NCBI GenBank assembly: GCA_050084985.1
Contig: JBITNC010000001.1
Span: 215,016,001-215,080,000, forward strand
DNA: 64,000 bases
Reading direction: 5' to 3'
Source of the DNA: Nageia nagi
Lineage: Eukaryota > Pinophyta
A program made the position numbers and the translations under genes. How positions within the stretch are numbered: the first letter of the stretch is position 1; every line of letters begins with the position of its first letter. Under the pieces are notes generated by a model. The model searched no databases, was not told the DNA's origin, and saw only the letters and a program-made list of their open reading frames with translations. Shown in pieces: positions 1 through 11,189 of the stretch.

Positions 1-1423
1 TAATGAAGTTGTGAGATGCCCCTCCATCAATAAGAATAGTCACTTCTTCTCCTAGAGCTCTTCCCTGAATGCATAATATGGGGTAATGGGGTGCTCCACT
101 AATGGTGGCCAAAGTGCTATGAGTAGAAAACTCTTCCACAAATTCTAAAATAATCCATAGATCTGATTCAAGTTCCTCCATCTCCACTACCTCTACATAA
201 CTAAGCTACACCTTCCCATTGCAACGATGGCCTAGCTCCCATGATCCTCTATATATAAAGCACATTTTCCTTCTTCTCATTTTAGAATGTGAGATCTCCT
301 GATCCCTCTATGTCTACTCCAACGGCCATGCATTTCTTCTTGGTGGAGATGTGAGCCTTCCTTAGCTCCCATTTGTTTTACTTATTAGCATAATTTGTTG
401 CTAGGGTGGCTATGTCCTTCCTTGATTACTCTTCCCTTAGATTAGATTGGTTGATTCAAGTGCTACAACCCTTCTAATTGCCTCATCAAGATCATTTAGC
501 TCAAATGCTTTGATAGATGCTTTGATATTTTCATTCAAACCCTCCATGAACATAGCCATCCTTTTAGCTTCTTATAGATCTAAAACCATAATAGAAACAT
601 TTATAAACTCATCTACATATTCTTCAATTGTACCTTTCTATTGGATCTTTGTGAGCTCATGGAAGTAACTTTCTTCAATCTTCTTTTCAAAATGTTCCAA
701 CAACCTTTGGCAAAATTCATCAAAAGTTGAGATCTAGTCATGCCCCAATGTTTTCAATCCATGGTGCCACCACTCATAGGTTCATCCCTTTAGGGAGAGT
801 GTGGCAAAATTTATGGCCTCATCTTCTACCATGGAATTGAAAGATAGGTACATTTGGAGCTAGTGAATCCATCCTCTTATCGAGATCCTTGCACCTCCAT
901 CAAATTTCTCCAATTGGAGCTTATGCAATGGCTCCTTAAAGATAGGTGGGCATCCTCCTTATCCTCCCTCCAATTATCCATGAAATTCTTGGAGAGATAT
1001 GATGTTTTTGTACTCTACTGGTTTAGCCATGTACTCATTAAAAAATTGGTTGAGCCTCTCCTAATGTCTTCGATTGATCTCCTCTGGATCTTCCTCTTTT
1101 TTGAAAAGAGGCTTAGGTGGAATAGGTATAGACTTCTAGTAATGAGATCTAGCCCCAGATGAGCTCTCTCCTTGGCCATTTCTATTTTCCCAGCTAGGTG
1201 GTGGAGTTTGGTTCCCTCTTTGGGATGTGAGTATCTGTAATTGCTCCATCATCTTCCTTAATGCATCTAGGATGGCTATGTTGGAATCAACCATGTTCCC
1301 TTGTCTAGCTTCCTCCCACTCTTTAGATCTCTCCAAATATGTTACATCTCTCTCCTCCAAGCTTGACTAGTAATCAGGATCACTTCTTCCTCTAAAGTAG
1401 TAATTATGGATCTTAGGTGGCAT
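1..1423 (-). pseudogene. gag of TG copy 1 (5' part, decayed)
   Basis: Gag capsid polyprotein of a Ty3/gypsy-type element, which would form the virus-like particle that packages the RNA. The start at 1423 (MPPKIHNYYFRGRSDP) lies 28 nt past the PBS and retains an ATG that the copy at 27279 has lost. An early in-frame TAG follows codon 18. The segment 1360-1136 is open (SKEWEEARQ, then SNIAILDALRKMMEQLQ, a predicted helix). Homology to the second copy continues to the left edge, through the retrotransposon gag core (about 900-450) and into the protease-like part, with scattered stops and frameshifts. Not functional. Confidence 0.82.
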
Positions 1424-1450
1424 GAGCTAATATAGGTTGGTAGGAAAATA

Positions 1451-1463
1451 GGCTCTGATACCA
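1451..1463 (-). other. Primer-binding site of TG copy 1
   Basis: The minus strand reads TGGTATCAGAGCC immediately after the LTR. This is the classical plant PBS complementary to the 3' end of initiator methionine tRNA. Confidence 0.9.
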
Positions 1464-1464
1464 C

Positions 1465-2568
1465 TATAATATCCCCAAAACTCATAAAATGCAATTTTTG
1501 TTAAAGTGTAATATTCCAAAGTTGAAATATCACTACTTAGGAATTTATATATATTTTATATTTTTCTATCTAGCTCAATTCAAATTGAATCTACAAATTG
1601 AATAAGAAATAAAGCTAGAAATGAATTTTATTCTTTAAGAGCTAGGACATCCCAAATGGACAAGTACAATACTCAAGGAAAGATACCCAAATGCTCAAGA
1701 AGGGCGATGTTTGCCCTCACAAAGTAGATTTGGATGATATGGCCCTGCAAGTTCTTCAATCTCTTCTCCCTAATGCTGGATGAGCCTCCTCACATTGATT
1801 TAGCTGGTCTAGATCTAGGATGTACCTCCTCACATTGATTTGGTAGGTTAGATCTAGATCTGGAATATGGTCGCATTGGTTAGATCTGGATCTACCCCAC
1901 TAGCTAGATCTAGATTAGGGATGGAATAGTTCCACTACATTAGCTTAAACTATTCTAGTAACTCCACCTCATTGGCTTGAGCTACTCTAGCAACTCCACC
2001 TCACTAGCTCAAGCTACTATCCTAGCTTAGGTAAGAACTCCTCCACACTGGCTTGAGCTCTCCCACTAAGCTAGCTAGAAAGCTACAACTCCACTAGCTG
2101 CTAACCCTTAGAAAGAGATAAACTTTGATGATCTTCCAGCATCCCCCAAATGATGCATCCCATCTCCTTTTATAACAAGATCTCTCATACCTTAGAATCA
2201 CCCAAAGTGCAACATCCCTCTTCTGGTGTCTTGGGATGACAAATTAAATCATCTAGGGACCCAAGAATCCCAACATCCCACAATGGTTGCCTAGAGATGC
2301 CAAATTACAAGATCAATGGCTCATAAATACAACATCCCATTATGAGAGACTAATATTGCATTAATTACAAATAATTGAGCTAGATTAATTAAATAAAATC
2401 CAAGGGTGAGTGCCTCAAGGGTCTCTTTAGCCTTGGTTATAGAAATAAATGCAAAATATTAATAAAATACTCCTAAATTAATTTATTTTTGGTTTCTCCT
2501 CCTTTGCCATGAACATCACACTCCAAGAGGAGAGAAAGTGGATGTTTTACAAATTTGGGGACATTACA
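1465..2568 (-). repeat. 5' LTR of TG copy 1
   Basis: 1104 bp, the same length as the 5' LTR at 26134-27237 and aligning along its full length. On the minus strand it begins TGTAATGTCCCC and ends in a degraded terminal CA (TATAGT, where the intact copy has TACAGT). It contains a run of short AGCT/CTAG-rich repeats around 1780-2090. Confidence 0.9.
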
Positions 2569-4433
2569 TCTAGATGGAATTTAAGAAAATATTATTCATC
2601 ATGGGATTTATAATTTCTTATCACAATATTCATTATAGGTAATGGGTTTTCTTCTTCATCAAGATATATCCATTGTTACCCTCTATCTGCTAGACAGCTT
2701 CAATTGTTGTGTGATTACCCAACTTAAAAATAAGGAATATTTGCTTTCCTATATTTGCTTATTTTCCTATCTTGGTCTCACATAGAGCATAATTTTGCTT
2801 GCACCTTATAATGGACTATTGATAAAACTCTTATCTTATGTGGATCCATCTTCAATCTCACCAAGAGGAAGTTCAAGACCTCTTACTATCTCATGGATGC
2901 TTTGGCAACAAAGTCTTCCTTGGGAAACTACCTATTCCTTTGCAATTTTTAGATAATAATGAAATTAGGTTCTTTCTCATCTTTTTTCCTTATTTTATCA
3001 TTTTCAAGCCATTTCATCAAATGGAATATCCCATATTCTTGATCCCCTTGTATATAGCTCTTTAGATCAAGCTTCAAAATCCTTCAATTCTAACTTATCT
3101 ATTAATAGATTATACTATGTTAATTCAAAATCATCTGACTAAGATAACTAGCCATTAGGTTTATTGATAGGAACTAATGATAATGTTTAAATCTTTACAA
3201 TCTATCCACTCTTATTTGATAGTAAATTTTTTATGTATTTCAAAAGAAGAGGCTTCTATTTCACATAAGGGATAATGAACAATACATTTAGAAAGGATTT
3301 AGTATCATTTAATACATAAAATTATTCCTTCCATTCTTTTCATCATCATTTACTAGTGGAATTCTTTCTCATTGATCATTTCTTTGGTCTCCTCATCAGA
3401 CAATGACATTTTTTGACTCCTATCTTGAAGGTAATCAATGATTTTAGGAGTGAGGATAAGAACATTTCTTCCATAAAAGAGAGGAAAATCTCATTTTGCA
3501 CTAGGTTTGATGATCATTATTTTATTTCCTTTTCTTGAAGTAGCTACTTCTTATATCTTTTTCTTTCCTTTTTCTTTCTATAAATTCAAGAAAGTTTGTA
3601 GGTTGGTATCATCTTTTACTTCCATAAGGTCATTAGTAATTTCTTCCTTTACTTTCTTTTTACCCTTCTTTCATTTTCTAGATTTTGTTTTACCTACCAT
3701 ACTAAAATAAAATGATATATATACATTTAAAATATGTTCAAAATTCACCTTGTTATACTTTAATAAAATAACGTTATTTATAACATTTTCTATTACAAAA
3801 CATGATAAAATATCTTTTTGAATCTAATTCATGATGTACTATAGCCCTTCAATGAAATGTAACTCTTTTATATGTACATTAGCTCCCATGGCATTTAGCC
3901 TTTTAGTTACTATCCACAAATTCATTTTGTGGTTTAGCCTAACTACTAGTGAAGGTGTAATCTAGATAGGATTTTCTTCTATCAATATAAGGATGGTACT
4001 TTTAAAATTTACATCATATTCAAGCATACTATCTCCATTGGAATCATCATGGAGAGCTCTAGATTCACTTATAATACCATCTACAAATACAACTTCTTTT
4101 GAAAATCTATTCCTTATAACTATGGACCTTGAATCTCATTCTATTTTTGCTAGGTACTTATTTCTTCTAGTAGTTTGATTGATGATTTGCTCTATAGGGG
4201 AGAGGTGTATTTTCCTAGTTCTCTTAGATAATTCTTGGCATTGAATCTATTGAAGTTTAGCTTTTTTCTTTTCCAACTTAGAGTGTCATTGAATTTTGAA
4301 GTCCATAAACAATAGTATGATAATGTATCATCTATGTTTGATAGGATATTTGAATCTATAGGTAGCTAATTCCAAGGCCATACCATATTTCTATATCTTC
4401 AAGTTTCCTATAAGACAAGGAATAAGTTAAGAT
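2569..4433. other. Intergenic remnant between two retroelements
   Basis: No LTR ends, PBS or recognisable polyprotein domain. The plus strand has only short chance frames. The minus strand carries a coherent but broken reading frame (separate entry). It is probably the internal part of a further old retroelement. It does not match the F sequence flanking copy B's other end. Confidence 0.5.
3345..4292 (-). pseudogene. Decayed reading frame of unknown family
   Basis: One minus-strand frame stays coherent for about 310 codons with roughly eight stops and few obvious shifts. Recognisable stretches are HSKLEKKKAKLQ, SKRTRKIHLSPIEQIINQ, VVFVDGIISESRALHDD, MVGKTKSRKWKKGKKK and PLFYGRNVLILTPKIIDYL. 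The composition is basic and lysine-rich, unlike a chance frame in AT-rich DNA. I do not recognise the family. It ends upstream near the outer LTR end of copy A. A retroelement gag or accessory ORF is the simplest guess. Confidence 0.35.
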
Positions 4434-5284
4434 TGTTACAGTGAAAATAGAGCTAGAATGTAGAATAACATGAAATACAAATTATTCTTAAATCTTCACT
4501 GAACCTCAAATTATGTAAAATAGATAGAAATGCTATAATTATAAATTGATATTGATTTTCAGCTCAAACTACAATTTGCCCTTGGAAGGGACTTTTACAA
4601 ATGCCATATGCCAAAATAAGAGTATTAGATCTTCATTGTTTTTTATTTGCTTGCTTCTCTCCTTGATATGGACAACCTATAAATCCTACACACATGCAAA
4701 AGACAATAACATCAAAGCATCTATGTATGACATGTATTGAATTGAAACTAGCATAAAACAATAAAAGGTATGAGCTCACAAGATTTTGGTAGCATTACCC
4801 TACTTCAAAAATGGGTCAAGATTCTCTCCTCATTGCTTTGTATTAGCTTGTATTTATAGATTTTGGGTGAGATGTTTCAAGGCTGGTAAGAGGAAGTGAA
4901 AAGCCATCGTAGGTCGTAACTGACCCCCTCTATCCACATCATCTTGGAAAGTTAAAACATTTCAACTTTGTCTTGCTGTTTTGGTTTCTTGTTCGGCTGT
5001 TATAGAGTCACCGACGATTACCATACGAACGTTGATGATCACCTCAAAATGATGACGACTATCTTGGGTAGCTAGCAACTAGTTTTTAACTTTATGACAA
5101 TATTAAAATGACTGCAAAATAGCCAATTTTATCTAAAAAGATTCATGTGACCACCCATTTTGCATGTACTCAATGGGAGCTATCCAATAATATGGTTTTT
5201 TTAAACCTATTTTATATGGTCATGAAGAGTTATGATTATTTCAATGTTTACTGGTTAAAAAAGGGACATTTTTAGGTGTCTGCA
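4434..5284 (-). repeat. 3' LTR of Tat-like copy A
   Basis: 851 bp. On the minus strand it starts TGCAGACACCTAAAAATG (consensus TGTAGACACC) and ends CACTGTAACA, giving TG...CA termini. It matches the LTRs at 24627-25436, 46126-46957 and, at its start and promoter, 40937-41778. Confidence 0.85.
4851..4860 (-). promoter_or_regulatory. LTR TATA box, copy A
   Basis: The minus strand reads TCTATAAATA, identical at the corresponding position of LTRs B (25021), C (46543) and D (41288). This marks the U3/R promoter and fixes the LTR orientation. Confidence 0.7.
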
Positions 5285-5299
5285 TTTTGCCCCTTTTTG
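5285..5299 (-). other. Polypurine tract of copy A
   Basis: The minus strand reads CAAAAAGGGGCAAAA directly before the 3' LTR. The same tract precedes the LTRs of B and C. It primes plus-strand DNA synthesis in LTR elements. Confidence 0.8.
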
Positions 5300-5794
5300 A
5301 ATTATCAACCGAAAATGCGATTGATGATTTCAAAAATATAGAATGAGAAACTTTGTTGCTTGATTTTTTATTGTTACTTTTTTATGATGTAAGTTTTGAC
5401 TTAATTTCTTAGATGAATCAAAATTTTGATTTATCAAATTATGATAAAATGTGTTTTCATTTTACATTTGATGTAGTTTTGAAAACATATTTGAATATAC
5501 TTCAGAAGTGATTATTTTCGGTATGACAATGTGTTGAGCTTGTGTGATAGTTGCATGACATTTCTATTATGTCATTTTGCATGTCTAAGTGCACATGTAC
5601 CATATAAGTCCTCTTTAGTATATGAGTTTGATGGTGTTATCATTTGTCCCGACAATGGGGTTTCAAGATGATCTCCTATAACAATGATACATCACATTTT
5701 ATCATATTTTGATTTTCTTGACCAATTCAAGGTTATTTTGAGAAATTTTTTAATATTCTCATGGCTATTCCCAAGCATGGCATTTTACTTCCAA

Positions 5795-5887
5795 TCGCTA
5801 GCATTTAGTGGTGATCACCAACATCCATCTTCAAGTTGTCGATGTTTAGTTACAGTCATCGACATCCATCTTCAAGTCATCGAGTAT
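5795..5887 (+). promoter_or_regulatory. Five motif copies spaced 20-21 bp, upstream of PMD gene A
   Basis: TCRYCG-type motifs begin at 5795, 5815, 5836, 5856 and 5877 (for example TCACCAACATCC, TCATCGACATCC). Spacing alternates 20, 21, 20, 21, the same as at 47471-47553 in copy C. It can also be read as a 41-bp minisatellite, since the stretch before TTGTCG and CATCG repeats at 41 bp. Confidence 0.6.
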
Positions 5888-6014
5888 TTCAAAAAGAAAA
5901 AGTTTTAACTTTTTCTTATTCATTTCTTTTTAGCTGTCACTTTCATTGTTAGCTAGAACCAATCTCTATCATGATTTCATTGATTTCCAACTATTGATAT
6001 TCATTACAATCAAC

Positions 6015-8435
6015 ATGCCTCCATGTAGACGCTCCACTGGACGTTCTCAACCTATCCGGGAAGAGGTAGGGTTTTGAAATCACTTTCTTTTCTATTTTTT
6101 TTTTACAACTAGTAATTTAACCATTTAATTTCAAAATTGAAATCATGAATGACATTTAAAAATTACTTTGATTGTTTTTATTGGATAAATTTTGTAAATC
6201 ATGTTTTTGTTTATATCTTTTGTGAAATTTTTTATAACTCGGCCTCGATCGCCGACCTAGGCCAAATGGATGACAGAGTCATCGGTGTTTGGAATACAAA
6301 TGTTGATGATTGAGTCTTACTTATTTGAAACATCGATGTTTTAGTATGAAATGCCATTTTTTTTTTAGATGAACCTTTTTAACATTATACAGGTTCAAGA
6401 CATCTTTGAGCCTTGAGGTAGATATCCCTCGATTCTACAGGAGGGTAGAGGTCTTCTAGGTCCATCTGATCATACCTTTTTCAGGTCCATTGGTTTTGGA
6501 GTGGGTCCACACATGGGTTACATTCATTGGGAGTATCCTTTATTGGCTACATTGTTGGATAGATGGGATGCAGTGACCTATACTTTTCATCTTTTGATAG
6601 GGGAGATGACTATCACAGTGGAGGATATACATAGATTGTATAGACTCCCTATTCATGGACAGAGGATTTTGCCTATGGTGGATAGGATAGGAGCTTTACC
6701 TGCTATTTTTTATTTGTATGGGGCTGCTCAGGTTGATACTATCATTTCTAAGATTATCTCAGGTGGCATCCAATATTACCAGTATTGGATGGAGGATTAG
6801 TAGGGGATGATCCATTTTTCATATTTGATGGGTTTAGTATAGTGTTATGCTCTCCCTGATACTGGTAGTGGGAGGTTTCCATGGTTGTTATTACCCATTA
6901 TTATGGATATGATGTAGCATGGTATAGTTTTTGCTTGGGCACCCACATTGTTAGCTTAGATTTATAGGGAGCTATTCTTTTATTCATAGGGGCATAGGGC
7001 CTCTTTATCAGTTACTGTCACCTTACAGGTGTGGGCTTATGAGCATATAGATGTGGCTTGTCCTCCAGGGTTGTCGATGCTAAGGTTTGGTAGTCACTTG
7101 GATTACAAGGTTGGCATAGTCTGATGGCATGATGATTTTTATATTCACCCATTGGATGGATTTCATTGAGATGTGAGCTATTATCACCACATGCTCAATC
7201 ACTTGATTCCAGATCAAGTGAGATTCAGACCTTACCACTTGTATCTTGTCAAGAGAGAGCTCGTAGTTAAGCTTACTGGTATTCAGTAGCCATGTGTTTT
7301 GAGTGGTCATTGAGCTAATTTTTTGGAATATTTTTATTTTGAGTAGGTGCACCATCAGTTCAGCCTAGTTTAGGATGTACCTACCCCATTAGTGCCATAT
7401 CAATGAGAGGGCACTATCTCAGTAGATGGTGTACAGCCATTGGTTTACATAGAGCTAGATCCTACTCAGGATGAGGGATCATTAGAGGATGATATTGGGG
7501 AGGATGATGTAGGAGTGTTTGAGGCCTTCAGGGCCTTGTGGGAGGAGGGAGATGATGGCCTAGAGGGTAGATTAGAGGGTCAACATGTTCATCAGTGCAT
7601 CGATATCATTGAGGAGTTAGGTGCAGCAACAAGAGGGGGAGAGGTAGGCGAGGAGCCTACGGGAGAAGAGGCTACAAGAGAGGAGGCTATTAGTGAGGAG
7701 GTCATGGTATATGCTCCTGAGGAGTTAGCTCATGAGGAGGAGGCCACAGGTGTAGGTGAGGAGGGAGCTACCCCAGAGGTTGCATGTGGAGTCGAGGAGG
7801 CTCCTACTACCCAGGTTCCTAGGATTGATGCTTTGCTAGGAGACATTTATGAGTTAAGACACTAGTTGGCATAGGCCCACTCATGTATGTATAGGTACAG
7901 TGTTGAGCAAGATAGGTACAAATAGGAGAGAGATAAGGCTCATTCCTCTTTATAGGGAGCTCAAGCTCATTAGTTGGGAGCAACCTCTACTTCCAGAGGT
8001 GGTCCTTTAGTTTTTAGTCATGGCATTTGTCAGTAGAGAGATTTTTATAGCAGTATAGTATAGACATGGCTAATAGGTGTTCTAGCTTTTACTCCAAGGG
8101 CTCACTATCCTATACCTCTAGATAGTTATATGCCTATAGATATCTCAACGTATCAGATAGGTAGCAGTGCATAGGGTACAATTGGATCTCCAAGTAGGAC
8201 TCAGAGGTCACAGAGTTTTCCTAGTAGGAGTGGTACATCCTGGGCATCTCCCTTAGGCATTATTGGTTCCTTTGAGTTATGAGAAGCTTGAAATCCAGGT
8301 AGTCCTACAAGATCCATAGGCACTACTCCTCTAGGTCAGGGTACCGAAGAGACTAGTAGACAGTAGAGGTGACCGAGTAGTCCTAGCAAACCAGGCAGTG
8401 GTTGGGGTAGTCCTTGAGGATACCCTTTTTCATGA
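6015..8435 (+). pseudogene. Antisense plant mobile domain (PMD) gene, copy A
   Basis: Antisense to its host element. Exon 1 is 6015-6065 (17 codons, basic, MPPCRRSTGRSQPIREE). The intron is 6066-6392 (GTAGGG...TACAG) and exon 2 starts at 6393. The PMD signature is clear: IHWEYPLLATLLDRWD, then TYTFHLLIGEMTITVEDIHR and LYRLPIHG. Further on come a second PMD block (VWAYEHI-type, about 7030), a Glu-rich repetitive region (7440-7860, GEEPTGEEATREEA), a coiled coil (LLGDIYELRHQL...) and a Ser/Gly/Pro-rich tail ending at TGA 8433-8435. At least a dozen stops or shifts are seen, many explained by C-to-T changes (CGA or CAG to TGA or TAG). PMD proteins (MAIN/MAIL family and transposon relatives) act in the nucleus in gene expression and silencing; the role here is unknown. 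Confidence 0.8.
6249..6350 (+). promoter_or_regulatory. Motif copies inside PMD intron 1, copy A
   Basis: TCGCCGACCT (6249), TCATCGGTGTTT (6279) and ACATCGATGTTT (about 6340) repeat the same CACCGA/TCGGTG core found upstream of the gene and in the LTR. The 6249 to 6279 step is 30 bp. Confidence 0.45.
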
Positions 8436-8960
8436 TGTTATTTTTTTTTATATACTTATGAGGTTATTGGACCCTTGTATTTTATTGTATGATTCATGAT
8501 GTTATGATGACCTTTTGATGGACTATGATGATGCATATATAGATAGATAGATCTTTGATATTGATGGTACTTGTATGATTCTTGATGCATGAACTTTCAT
8601 TTTATACATAGATTTGTAATAAAATAGGTATGATATGATGTTATGTAGATCATAATTGTTTTTTAATTACTTGATGATGAATAAATGATAGATGTAATTT
8701 TCAAAATGTATAATGCATAGATATAATTGTGGAATGTATGATGTATAATGATGAAATATATAACATATATCAACAAATTAGTTCGATGATGTTACTAATC
8801 TCAAAATTAAGTTAATAATAAGTATGATTATAGTTGCTATAAATAATAAATCTAATTTATAATTTTGATAATTTAAGTTACTTTAAGGACATATTTTTAT
8901 TATATTTTTGCAGAATTAGATGCATCATCTTCTGTACTTGGCAATTTTACAATAAACTTC
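8436..8960. other. AT-rich 3' region after PMD gene A
   Basis: Low-complexity TGATGATG/ATGATGTA-rich sequence shared with B (20955-21530) and C (50110-50540). No reading frame or RNA feature seen. Confidence 0.5.
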
Positions 8961-9240
8961 TTGACATGACAAACTAGTGACTTATGGATGCATATGAACA
9001 TTAAATTTATCTTGGTTAGGGGAATAATAAATAATCATTCTTATCCTTTCAAAATAAAAGCAATTTTAATAATGTTCAATGGTAATAGATAATAGCAAAA
9101 ATGGCTTGACATGACACACTAGTGACTTATGGATGCATATGAACATTAACTTTATCTTGGTTAGGGGAACAATAAATAATCATTCTTATCATTTCCAAAG
9201 AAAAGCAAATTTTAATAATGTTCAAAGGTAATGATATTCT
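8961..9240. repeat. Two copies of a ~145-bp tandem repeat, copy A
   Basis: Units start at TTGACATGACAAACTAGTGA (8962) and TTGACATGACACACTAGTGA (9106), about 144 bp apart. The same unit is present about three times in copy C and about once plus a degraded copy in B, so copy number varies between elements. Confidence 0.75.
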
Positions 9241-10203
9241 CAAAAGGAATGGGTTTAACAAAATGACACAAATGATTTTAAAGACAAACAAAATACAAAT
9301 TATGACAAAAGATTAGGTGATTTTGGATTAATAACCAAGTTATTATAACATCTACCTTATCTTTCTTTATCTCAAGATTTAACAACCTAAGATGATATCA
9401 AACAATATTGTTATATGTTGATAAAAAATATATAAAATCTAGTGTGTGTAGTGAGATTCATTTCCCTTCTTAGATCATTTGAGATGAAATATCCTAGACA
9501 CATTAATAAGCTAGTCTATCCGTATGAAATGTATAGAGGTCCATAGGAAAGAAGGTTGCTAACCAAAATGGACATATCGCCACTCGTAAGGTATGCCTCA
9601 TTGCCAGATAGGCATCCATAGCCTTGATGAGGATTAACCCCTTGATCCTACTACAACCTTGCTCTACTGCCAGTTAGGCATCCATAGCCCTGGTAGAGGA
9701 TATTGTAATCACCCAAGAATCATTGATATAAGGTAGCATTTTTTTTTTCATCTCTTTTTTTTTTTATCAAATGATTCTTGGGTTCGAGATGAAGCGAATA
9801 ATAGGATAGACACATAACTTTCACTCTTAATATCTCTTAGAATGATTTCATTCAAATTCCCTTAGAATTTTTTAATGTCGTAAGTGTTTGGAGTTTTTAG
9901 ATTTTCCTTCAAACATAAACTTTATGTTTTTCTATCATCTATGGTATATAATTTCTTTATGAAAGAAAATATAAAGTAAATATAGTGATAACAAGGAGAT
10001 TATTCTAAAATGACCTTTTCACACATTACACATTTACTAAATAATCACTTTTACAATGACATGCAACATATATTCACATCATACGAGGGTAGGGCACCCA
10101 ATTGCCAAGTAACCTCTAGATGTTTCCATCTAGGTAGATTTTATAATTTTATAATTTTTATGTGTTTTATAGTTTTCAATTTTTTTTTAGGATTTTATAA
10201 TTT
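9241..10203. other. Non-coding 3' region of Tat-like copy A
   Basis: Conserved with B (19700-20640) and C (50985-51950) but without a shared open frame. It holds two near copies of an AGGCATCCATAGCC segment (9608-9625 and 9667-9690) and T-runs at about 9730-9770. Probably untranslated. Confidence 0.5.
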
Positions 10204-11165
10204 TCAATTTTTTAGGGTTTTATAATTTTTTCTAAGGAATCTATTCATGATGCGTTCAAATCGAGTTTGTACTGCATCAAGATTAAATGAACAATGTGTT
10301 GAACTAAACAAAAAACTAAAATCTAATATCACTTGATTATGATAGATTTCTGGAACACAATAATCTAGGTGTTTGAATGTTACAGTTTGTGTGATAGAGA
10401 TGATTTGTTCTTGATGTTTTAAAGTCAGGTTGTGAGTATAATCAACTATTATTTTGAGCTTTTTTATAGGCCATAGAAGATAGAAATATATCATTAAATC
10501 ATATTCTGAGTTAGGAGAATACCATAACTCAAATGCATTGATACAAACAATAACTTGATATCCATTTATTTTGACATCCCAACCGTAAGATTTGTGTGCA
10601 TCATAGAACATCAAGGCCATTTTTTGTTGTATTTCAAGAGGCATGGAAAAGATATTTGAATATAAAAGAGTAGGGACATTACGAATAACTTTGATAAAGA
10701 TATCTTTGTCATACCTACTTTTGAACCCCAGAAGATAACTTCCATAATTCTATACTCTATGTCCTTTTGATAGTTTTTTGATAATCTCATTTCTAACCCT
10801 TATTTGATTTATCATTACAAGTTCAGCAATATGACAAGCTTGCCTTTTCTCCAACTTTCATTTCCAAATTATGTGTCGCATTTGCATGCGAAGAAATTTG
10901 TGAGTTTACCTATAGTATTGTTGTAACATTCTAGGAGGAAAGGCCACAAAAGTATTTGAAAAATCATAAATCACCCTTTTATGAGGTAAATAATGTAAAA
11001 TTTCATCCATCCATGCTAGGCTTTTGGTTAATTTTTTAACATATTTTAGCCTAGCTAAAAGGAGTGAATACTCAGTTAATTGACAATTTATGATGATTCT
11101 TGGTATTCCATAAGGCCATTGTAGGTAGAAAGCTATTATTTTCTATGATATTCTTTCCATATGGT
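10204..11165 (-). pseudogene. ORF2 of Tat-like copy A (C-terminal ~310 codons)
   Basis: Homologue of the ORF downstream of integrase in B (18492-19694) and C. The last 146 codons are open from 10644 down to a TAA at 10204, about 15 codons beyond B's stop. Conserved blocks are GWDVKINGYQVIVCINAFELW, YDLMIYFYLLWPI and TFKHLDYCVPEIYHNQ. Upstream parts carry shifts and stops. The N-terminal ~80 residues are missing because the copy is cut at the head-to-head junction. No known family is recognised: no membrane segment, signal peptide or zinc finger is apparent. Confidence 0.7.
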
Positions 11166-11180
11166 GATGATATTAAAAAG
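11160..11180. other. Head-to-head junction of copies A and B
   Basis: Up to about 11165 the sequence is the reverse complement of ORF2 (matching 18750-18800); beyond it runs as plus-strand gag of B. A 110-codon open frame (11100-11432) crosses the join and is a fusion of antisense ORF2 with gag. Confidence 0.75.
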
Positions 11181-11189
11181 GCCACAGAT

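Larger units (their letters stand above)
1..2568 (-). mobile_element. TG-family gag-only LTR retrotransposon, copy 1 (left part cut by window edge)
   Basis: Reverse-complement copy of the element at 26134-30792: same LTR, same primer-binding site and same gag. Read on the minus strand, the 5' LTR is 2568-1465, followed by the PBS and gag running off the left edge. The remaining internal part and 3' LTR lie outside the window, so the target duplication cannot be checked. The 5 bp outside the LTR are TCTAG (2569-2573). Confidence 0.88.
4434..11165 (-). mobile_element. Tat-like Ty3/gypsy element copy A, 3' part only
   Basis: Homologous over its whole length to 25436-18750 (copy B, reverse complement) and to copy C (46126 onward). 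In element orientation (minus) it holds the last ~310 codons of ORF2, a long 3' region with an antisense PMD gene, a polypurine tract and the 3' LTR. Everything upstream of mid-ORF2 is missing; the break at about 11165 abuts the gag of copy B head-to-head. The flank at 4429-4433 (AAGAT) does not match the flank of B (GGAGG), so A and B show no shared target duplication. Confidence 0.85.

Noticed and set aside
7080-7355. 91-codon minus-strand frame in PMD gene A
   Set aside because: Antisense shadow of the PMD exon; absent from B and C.
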